From positions 28,212,005 through 28,276,004 of the forward strand of contig CAIIXF020000008.1 of the NCBI GenBank assembly GCA_903813345.2: a stretch of DNA of 64,000 nt, written 5' to 3'. How positions within the stretch are numbered: the stretch's first letter is position 1; each line of letters starts with the position of its first letter. Both the position numbers and the translations under genes were made by a program. Below, piece by piece: positions 58,201-64,000 of this stretch. This DNA comes from Owenia fusiformis (Eukaryota > Annelida > Polychaeta > Sabellida > Oweniidae). The notes below the pieces were generated by a model. It did not search any database. It worked only from the letters and a program-made list of their open reading frames with translations, and was not told the DNA's origin.

Positions 58201-61200
58201 TATACGTTCACGTACAAGTTTAAAAACGTGTAACTTAAATTTATTTAGAACTATGCCTTTATACCAGCGACACACTTTCACAGGTGTGTCCTTACAATGA
58301 AACATAATAACGAAAATTGCAACTTTAGGATCTTGAAAAAAGTTGCAATATCCTTCCTGGTTAGAATAGGTTTCCACGTACAACTAAAAACACTATATAA
58401 AATAACTATCTATACACCATCAATGCAAAAATATGCTTTCATCCATTCTGATACTCATAGCATCTTTCTGTTTCACCTGAAACACAGGGCTTAAAAGAAA
58501 TGAGATGTCATGGTTTATCATGATTGCTTTCTTCGAGAATACATAATGTGGGCCTGGGAATGCGGGATGCCACATTCATTGCAACACACCTTGTAACAAT
58601 GTCTTATGAGGGTAATTTCTTATATTGAGAAGTTTATCATCTATTGAAATTAAATACTTGTAGCTACAAAAAGCGAATTTGTTTGAGCAGTCCTAGCTCA
58701 GTATATTATAAAGAAAACAATATTTACAACATGGTATCCTTAGTAGACTGTTCAATTTGGAGCCAAACATCAGCATTCTAACAAAGATCATCAAAAAAGG
58801 ATTTTATCAAAGTCTTCCATGCAAATGAAGGTGCGAATTCACATTAACAAATTAAGATAAGATCCACAATATGTTATCAAATGGTTAAATGCGCAAAATG
58901 TGGAGATATGTTTTCCTTAATAATGTGTGAGGAGAGGAGGCCTTTCAGGCAATTTTCGAAAGCGTAGTGAGAACAAGTTTGGTGTAGAGGGGAGGGGGAT
59001 ATCTCCCACCTCGGTCTCTCTCTAATGCCTAGGCCACATATGCACCGGGCGCTGGCCGATGAGTAGTCATCGGCCGATTTCTAAATCAGTTTCGACAAAA
59101 ATTATGTAATTAGTTACAAAACATGAAGGTACATTATGTAAAATTTTGAAGACAATTGGTGTATATTTAACAAATACCAGCACCAGTCCTGTTACTTTTG
59201 GAACACCCTGGACCCTCTGGAGGTGTTAAAAAACAAAAATGAATCTGATATACACATAATCACAAGTTAATCATCTATTAATACATCACTCTCATTTTAA
59301 TAATGACAATTCTAGATTTTGATATCAAAATTCAATTCAACAGGTGCATTTGGATTTGTGAAATGCAACCTGTGTTAGGGTAAGTTATCTTATAAAAGGT
59401 AAATGACATTCTATTTAAGTTGCCCTAGTCATTCCACAGTTCCAGGTGTTATTTTGTGGAGCCCATGTCTTGCCACATCACACGTGGAAATGACTTTGAC
59501 AAACCTTGGACATCTTTCTTTCAGTCCATGGACTCTAAAATAACAAGAATTTGCATTGTTGGGAGCGTAAAATTGGTTATTTTGAATGCCGCCTCTTGTA
59601 TTTTTCATCTGCCTCTTGTACACAAAGTTACTGAAACCACTGAGTTTATCGCCATTCTGAGCACCTTTCAAGAGAGCCAAAATGGTCAAAAGTGAACCCC
59701 CTAGAATGTTTTAACCCCCCCTCCCCTCAGCAAAAGCTGGCTATAGCCTATAGGCCTGCTTGGCCTTCATATATTTTCTCTTTACCTTTAGGACTACAAT
59801 GGTCATATATTCTGGGATCAAGAGACATGGATGTTCCCTCCAATCAACCTGCTGCATCGGGAGCTAGCCCCCCTTATACTAGAGACGAGAACCCGCATGT
59901 TAAAGCAGGCCAGGCTCAATGCACAACAGAATGGCTACAAGGGTGCGCAGTACCCATGGGAAAGTGCTTTTACTGGTACGAAGATATTTGTAATTAAGTT
60001 TTGCTGGCCATTTCTTGATTTGGACTTGTAAAATAATGTTCATCCCCCTTAAAGGTTGACGTATAATAATGTTCATCCCCCTTAAAGGTTGAGAATACCA
60101 TGTATTACTACAATACTCTTAGATAACTCCAGGAGTGAACTTTTAAGAAAAATGGATTCCATGTTTACCCCTCTATTCATTGACCAGATATCAGCATCCA
60201 TGATTAAGACCGAAAACATGCCACAATTAAACATCCTGGCACTCAGAACATTTCCAAAACCACTGCCAAGAGTGAAAATTGCAGCCATTGGCATTCAGAC
60301 TCTGTCAATTACCATCCCTGCTAATTATCAACTGATATACCTATATGTATATCTGGGGCCCAGAATTTTTACCATATAATTGGCTAAAATGTGCGACAAG
60401 AGTTTCCAGTCATTGTATGATCACTAAGAGGGGTTATACCCCAGAATTCACAGATGAGCCTATGAAGCTATTTATCCACAAATGAGCGATAATAACTCAA
60501 ACAGGCACTGAACTTTTGGGCATGTTTTACTTAATTGTTCCATATTATTGTTTAACAGGTGTTGAAGTGAGTCCTTCAAAAAATTGCTCCAAGTATGAAG
60601 TTCACATCAACGCAGATATTGCCCTAGCCATCAAACACTACCTTTATCTAACTAGGGACCAGGAGTATGTCGTAGGAGAAGGAGGTGACGTCATAATTGC
60701 ACTTGCAGAATTTTGGGTTTCGAGGCTCTTTCATAACATGACGGAAAAGCGAAATGAAATTAGAGGTAAGGATTTTCCGTTGTTTAATAATACCAGGTAT
60801 TACATTTGAAATGTTGATTTCTTGTCCAGGCTGATTGCAGATTAGATGACATAAGCAGATTTGCTGGCCTGTCTGTATTGAAAATTATTCTCATGTTTTT
60901 ATTTTAGTTAGTGAGCTATTTCAACAGTTTCAATAACTAAAAAAGTATTAACTTTGTTTAATGAGTCAGTTTCTTCCTTATTTTTCAACTTATTTTACAA
61001 CAAATTCAAATTTGATTTGACATTAACGTACTTGTATTGACGCATATATTATAATTGTGCTTAAGTAATAGTCTTTCAAAAACTTTTTGAAATTCATTTA
61101 GACTGAATAATTTTAATTTGCAAAGTTATTTTCTTGTTTGCAATTCTCCAGGGTGATACTAAACAGGCCCGTAACCAGGGGGGGGGGGGGTTTGCAGAGT

Positions 61201-63368
61201 TCTGGCGCACCTCCCCCCTTCCCCCTGGCCAAAAATTCTTTCAAAATCATGCAGTTTTTCACCATTTTGAGCATTTCCCAAGTGATTTTAGCTATATTTG
61301 GGCCAAAATTGTCAAAGGTGAACCCCCCTGGAAATTTTTGAACCCCCTCTTGGCAAATCCTGGCTACAGGCCTGCTATTGATTTCATGGGAGCTTTAATT
61401 AAATGGGGGCTTTTGAGCTCCCATTAAAGAGGGATGTTGCTGTAGGAAAGCACAATCAAGACCCCCCTGAGAAGCCCTGAATTCGCCTGAATTTTTCGAT
61501 TGAAATGCCCTAGGTGAATATAACATTTTGTCGCCTTTTTGGGTATGATGCGGGGATGCCCCCAGATGAATATCACATATTTCCTTAATTTCAGATGTTA
61601 TGCCCCAAGATGAATATCACATGTTTTCTTAATTTCAGGTGCTATGCCCCCAGATGAATATCACATATTTTCTTAATTTCATATGTTATGCCCCCAGATT
61701 TCAGGTGTTATGCCCCCAGATGAATATCACATATTTTCTTAATTTCAAATGTTATGCCCCCTGATGAATATCACATGTTTTCTCAATTTCAGGTGTTATG
61801 CCCCCAGATGAATACCACTTCCCGGTCAATAACTCTGCATATACAAATTATGCTGCCAAACTAGCCTTAGAGCTGCCAGACTTAGCATATAGGATGATAC
61901 AGCAACGGTTAAATACTGCATCTGGTTATTCAAGGCTTGCCTCTGAGATGTATATTCCATTCGACATAGAGAAGCAATATCACCCAGAATTTGATGGCTA
62001 TGTTGAAGGTATGCAGTCATTCAATTTAAAATTATGAGCCACCCCGAAAATCAAGCTCATAGCAATGTGAATATTAAATATTCACTGGATTTGCCCCTGT
62101 GATCTGTTACTTTTCAATAATACATGGTATTTTGAGTAAGTGGTCATCAGCAAACATAAGGGAAAGAGTGATTTCTAGTTTACATGTACTTGACAGCAGG
62201 CTTATAATGAAATCAATGTAGTGTTGAATGTAGGTTAGTAGTTAAGCATCTGGATAAACTTTTAAGTTTGCAAAATGAGGTTTTCAAATATGCTGGACTA
62301 TAATTTGTTTCATTTTCACTGGAAAAAAATCAACAAATTTGGAAGTGAGAATTGCCCTTTATTACATACCATGTGACATATATTTGGCCAAATAAGGATA
62401 TGTGCTATGCTTGTGTTTATTATGTAATCTACAAGCTTATATTTACTTCTAGGTACTGAAGTAAAGCAGGCTGATGTAGTGATGTTGGGATACCCTCTTA
62501 ACATGGATATGCCTGAGTCAGTCAGGAAAAATGATCTCAATATTTACAGAAAGGTATGGACTTAATTTTTTTTTTTCAATTCAGTTATCTCAGACCTCAG
62601 TCAACTCAAATATGAAGATTCAAGTTTTATTTTTATATTTTTAGTGTATATTATATAAGAATTATGAAATAAATAAATTGAATTGAAATTGAATTTAAAT
62701 AAAAACCAGGCATTAAAATGTGAAATGTCACTACCTTACATTTGCTACAAATGCAGAAATTGTACAATTGATTTTCTCATTTCAATATACATTCAAACAA
62801 ATTCCTCAGCAAATATTCTTAAGAATATATAATTGATAAAATATTAGACGGTAAAATTGAACAGCAATTTCCCAAGTGCCATCAAAAAGTCACCAAAGGT
62901 CAATACCAATGTCATACCCCAAAATCAGATTGCAGAAATGACTGACATCTAGCAGATGGTTTTGAAAAAGGAGAAGTTCAACATTGACCTATAATAAGTA
63001 CGGTAGAACCTGTCATAGTGGACACCTCTCTCTAGTGAACACCTGTCTCTAGTAGACACCCTTCCTCCATACATGCTCTACTGACTTCTGTATAAATTAC
63101 CCTTGCTGTAGTAAACACCTACCAACACCGAACATTTTTTTCTCTGCAAAAAATGTTCAATAAACATAGGTTTTACTGTAGATCTCTTAATTTAAAAAGC
63201 TTAAGAAATAAGGAATAAATGATTTATAAATTGTTCCAGGTGACAGACATGAGTGGTCCATGCATGACATGGAGCATGTTTGCCATCAACTGGTTGGATA
63301 TAGGAGACACAGAAAATGCTGATAAAATGTTTAAGTGGGGCTACACAAATGCCCATAGGCCATTCATG
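49030..63368 (+). CDS. PGGHG: PGGHG-type GH65 glucosidase with membrane anchor and stalk (5' part, 13 exons)
   Basis: Exons: 49,030-49,254; 49,945-49,993; 50,394-50,482; 50,920-52,400; 53,338-53,549; 53,736-53,949; 54,106-54,287; 55,173-55,399; 59,792-59,975; 60,559-60,765; 61,793-62,008; 62,453-62,553; 63,240-63,368. All junctions are GT-AG and phases agree, giving 1,172 residues so far. The family removes glucose from glucosyl-galactosyl-hydroxylysine of collagen. Matches to human PGGHG (ATHL1) include GVYNGAG..SHRA, IFWDQETWMFP, WESA, PPDEYH..VNNS.YTN, HPEFDGY, KQADVVMLGYP and GP.MTWSMFA. Asp902 (FWDQE) and Glu1030 (PDEYH) align with human catalytic Asp301 and Glu430, with near-equal spacing. 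The C-terminal part, with the third carboxylate, lies beyond the window. The anchor and stalk are unlike the soluble human enzyme. Confidence 0.92.
50090..50393 (+). repeat. Tandem copies of the exon 3 acceptor and start
   Basis: The sequence around the exon 3 junction, CACTAG|ACCGTCAGAAGGAGAG, occurs in earlier versions: CACTAGACCATCAGAAGGAG near 50,288, CACTAGGCCATCGGAAGGAG near 50,191 and a faint one near 50,105. They are spaced about 100 bp apart, with CTTTAACTTTTACATTT between. Only the last copy leads into an open exon; the 50,294 copy reads into a stop. Confidence 0.7.
50394..50482 (+). CDS. PGGHG: PGGHG exon 3, charged coiled-coil-like segment
   Basis: Encodes DRQKERQLMKERAEIQQKQH and LAAEKLRQHK, a Glu/Lys/Gln-rich, probably helical stretch. 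Together with the start of exon 4 (LREIERRK) it could form a short coiled coil above the membrane. The 49-bp exon 2 (49,945-49,993; ENAGKNNPSQPKQTAK) joins it to the anchor exon. Confidence 0.75.
50920..52400 (+). CDS. PGGHG: PGGHG exon 4: 494-residue hydrophilic stalk
   Basis: One 1,481-bp exon encodes residues 122-615, rich in Asn, Asp, Lys, Gln and Ser and with no hydrophobic segment. About 51,125-51,330 is a degenerate 14-15 residue repeat around SNDEESP. About 51,945-52,110 is a heptad-length repeat around VVKQPGN/S, eight or so copies. The end, DKDTYIFSTKQ, leads into the catalytic module. The upstream open frame back to 50,734 is intron, since the TTTCCAG acceptor at 50,919 fits exon 3's phase. 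Likely a disordered spacer; no enzyme motif. Confidence 0.85.
53029..53161. repeat. Hairpin element with GTTATGTACGGTCGGTTT ends, in PGGHG intron 4
   Basis: GTTATGTACGGTCGGTTT is inverted as AAAACCTCCCAGTACATAAC. GATATGGGG and CCCCATATC pair inside. Same family as 22,411-22,530 in DNPH1 copy A. Intron 4 (52,401-53,337) holds nothing else recognised. Confidence 0.6.
53338..54287 (+). CDS. PGGHG: PGGHG exons 5-7: N-terminal GH65 module
   Basis: Exons 53,338-53,549, 53,736-53,949 and 54,106-54,287. They encode MPSVGNGHVAAVV, FMNGVYNGAGSRSHRA, THRIYAHRNISQLMVVEIEV and VPKALNYVKYVYLMSS, matching the beta-sandwich domain that opens GH65 enzymes. The phrase GVYNGAG is identical in the human enzyme. 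Introns here are short, 186 and 156 bp. Confidence 0.88.
54335..54505. repeat. GGCTAC-type G-run MITE relic in PGGHG intron 7
   Basis: GCCAAAAATTCTTTCAAAAT and CATGCAGTTTTTCAC followed by GTGAACCCCCTTGGC. The same run of words forms 61,190-61,375 in intron 10, where the ends GGCCCGTAACCAGGGGG and CTGGCTACAGGCC are preserved, and partly 59,640-59,755. The rest of intron 7 (54,506-55,172) shows a repeated TATTGGGAGGGGTTA phrase near 54,588 and 54,655. Confidence 0.6.
55173..55399 (+). CDS. PGGHG: PGGHG exon 8: linker to the catalytic barrel
   Basis: Encodes HINTWAKLWSRGRIDVEGN, LAQTIYASMYYTLSSIP and FWGLAPSGLAHGDKDV, equivalent to the W..LW...VEV.G and GSLYYLLSALP...GLSPGGL region of the human protein. 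It ends in phase 0 at a GTATAT donor; the next intron is 4.4 kb and full of dispersed repeats. Confidence 0.85.
55430..59780. other. PGGHG intron 8, 4.4 kb, mostly dispersed repeats
   Basis: Holds a copy of the ACAAATGGCAGNTGGTNACA repeat (55,560-55,640; others near 32,975, 49,450 and 50,795), a MITE at 56,022-56,207, the CAGGGTGTTCC end at 59,160-59,213 and a G-run MITE relic at 59,640-59,755. The stretches 56,210-59,000 contain only short ORFs without familiar motifs. Confidence 0.5.
56022..56207. repeat. MITE with CCCGGTGTAAAAG ends
   Basis: CCCGGTGTAAAAG at the left and CTTTTACACCGGG at the right are inverted. The interior has GGGGATTATGGTCCC and the AGAGAGTAGGACCA block shared with 37,383-37,880. 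Confidence 0.65.
59792..60765 (+). CDS. PGGHG: PGGHG exons 9-10: first catalytic region
   Basis: Exons 59,792-59,975 and 60,559-60,765. Exon 9 opens DYNGHIFWDQETWMFPPI, with the Asp that aligns to human Asp301, and ends GAQYPWESAFTG. Exon 10 reads GVEVSPSKNCSKYEVHINAD through VIIALAEFWVSRL. All are signature segments of the family. Confidence 0.92.
61155..61375. repeat. G-run MITE with GGCCCGTAACCAGG ends, PGGHG intron 10
   Basis: Left GGCCCGTAACCAGG plus a G12 run; right TCCTGGCTACAGGCCTG. The interior matches 54,335-54,505. Non-coding, although two overlapping short frames pass through it. Confidence 0.65.
61550..61792 (+). repeat. Tandem array copying the exon 11 acceptor and first codons
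   Basis: Units of about 45 bp read TTAATTTCAG, GTGTTATGCCCCCAGATGAA and TATCACATATTTTC. At least five are seen at 61,550-61,790, one of them shortened, ending directly in the genuine junction TTTCAG|GTGTTATGCCCCCAGATG at 61,793. The repeated part includes the codons of the catalytic PPDE motif. Confidence 0.85.
61793..63368 (+). CDS. PGGHG: PGGHG exons 11-13: second catalytic region, to the window limit
   Basis: Exons 61,793-62,008, 62,453-62,553 and 63,240-63,368. GVMPPDEYHFPVNNSAYTN holds the Glu aligned to human Glu430. Next come PFDIEKQYHPEFDGY, KQADVVMLGYPLNMDMPESV and VTDMSGPCMTWSMFAINWLD. Exon 13 ends ...NAHRPFM at a GTAAGC donor in phase 0. The bases from 63,369 to 64,000 are intron. 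Confidence 0.9.
62999..63180. repeat. TA-flanked MITE with TACGGTAGAACCT ends, PGGHG intron 12
   Basis: TACGGTAGAACCT at the left and AGGTTTTACTGTA at the right are inverted. The interior repeats AGTGGACACCTCTC-like words (GTGAACACCTGTCTCTAG). A relic of the same family is at 36,965-37,145 (TACCGTAAAACCTGTG). Confidence 0.6.
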
Positions 63369-63839
63369 GTAAGCTTGAATAATCTTTAATGGAGCTGTCA
63401 CATTAGGCGATGTAGACTCACCATTTGCCACCGTGTGAATACTTTGGTGCAAACGGTGGGGATCGGCATGGATCACAATGGGCAAAAGAAACAGTTTCAC
63501 AGCAAGAAACTCCACCCCACTCACACCAAATACGAAAATTCATAAATAATTTTCAAATATGCCCAAAATTATTCACACAGTGGCTACAGTGAGCCTACAT
63601 ATCCTGTCAACAACAACTTAAGGGAACAATGCCATTGAGATAAGCTTCATAGTAAGGAATCAGTAATGGTGAGATAAGGTACTACTTATGGTAAGATAAT
63701 GTTATATGGTAGGATAGAATGAGGTCCAATTTATGGTAAAATTTTTACAGTAAAACTTTTTAGCCACTATTTAAACAGTTAATCATGTTTATTGTAAATT
63801 TAATTATGGGCAGTCATACACCCCCTGGGGTGTCATAGC

Positions 63840-63915
63840 CTGTATAATGTTGTAATTTTTGTAATGAAAACTGAAATAAATTATTTTGAAATTGAATTGA
63901 ATTGAATTGAAATAA
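63840..63915. repeat. LINE 3' tail with TTGAA microsatellite
   Basis: TGTAATTTTTGTAATGAAAAC then TGAAATAAATTATTTTG and a run of ATTGA units, the kind of tail left by LINE insertions. A similar tail, AAATAAATAAATTGAATTG, lies near 62,667. No coding part remains. Confidence 0.45.
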
Positions 63916-64000
63916 AGATGAGGTACTTCTTGTGGTAAACTCCACACAATTAAATGCATTATAATCCTATTTAGGCTTGTAACTTTTTTTAATGTTACCC

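Overview
This is an A+T-rich, intron-rich, heavily transposon-loaded stretch of an animal nuclear genome. Two host genes with metazoan orthologues, mini-Polinton-type and LINE elements, and G-run MITEs whose ends read like CAGGCCCGTAGCC suggest a marine invertebrate (a lophotrochozoan such as a mollusc or brachiopod, or an ambulacrarian). The phylum cannot be fixed from the sequence alone.

Positions 1-34,640 (minus strand) hold two tandem copies of DNPH1, the 2'-deoxynucleoside 5'-phosphate N-hydrolase. Copy A is complete. It has a non-coding first exon near 34,557-34,640 and coding exons at 31,655-31,517, 30,540-30,469, 22,373-22,263 and 20,962-20,772, giving 170 residues with all five catalytic positions present. 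Copy B is cut by the left edge. It has a matching non-coding exon near 17,481-17,580 and coding exon 1 at 586-448. Its roughly 17-kb first intron is swollen by nested repeats: a 335-bp tandem array, an 8.2-kb long-inverted-repeat composite, a 148-bp array rich in YY1-like motifs, a nuclear-receptor-half-site minisatellite and a hAT-type element with a perfect target duplication. Intron 2 of copy A holds a young, compact Polinton-derived element (about 23.2-27.5 kb) with near-identical inverted repeats, a packaging-ATPase ORF and a small basic ORF.

Positions 34.7-49 kb are a gene-free transposon graveyard. The best-ordered part is 41.5-47.1 kb, where at least four layers of insertion can be read from inverted repeats and target-site duplications, together with a truncated LINE.

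Positions 49.0-63.4 kb and beyond (plus strand) hold the 5' part of a PGGHG/ATHL1-type gene, the protein-glucosylgalactosylhydroxylysine glucosidase of family GH65. Thirteen coding exons were traced with consistent splice phases. Unlike the compact vertebrate enzyme, the predicted protein starts with a membrane anchor followed by an approximately 540-residue charged, repetitive stalk before the GH65 module. Two of its exons are preceded by tandem arrays copying their own splice acceptor and first codons. The last exons lie beyond the right edge.

The two gene families have no obvious functional connection. The points most worth following up are the membrane-tethered PGGHG, the acceptor arrays, the DNPH1 duplication and the ATPase-bearing mini-Polinton.
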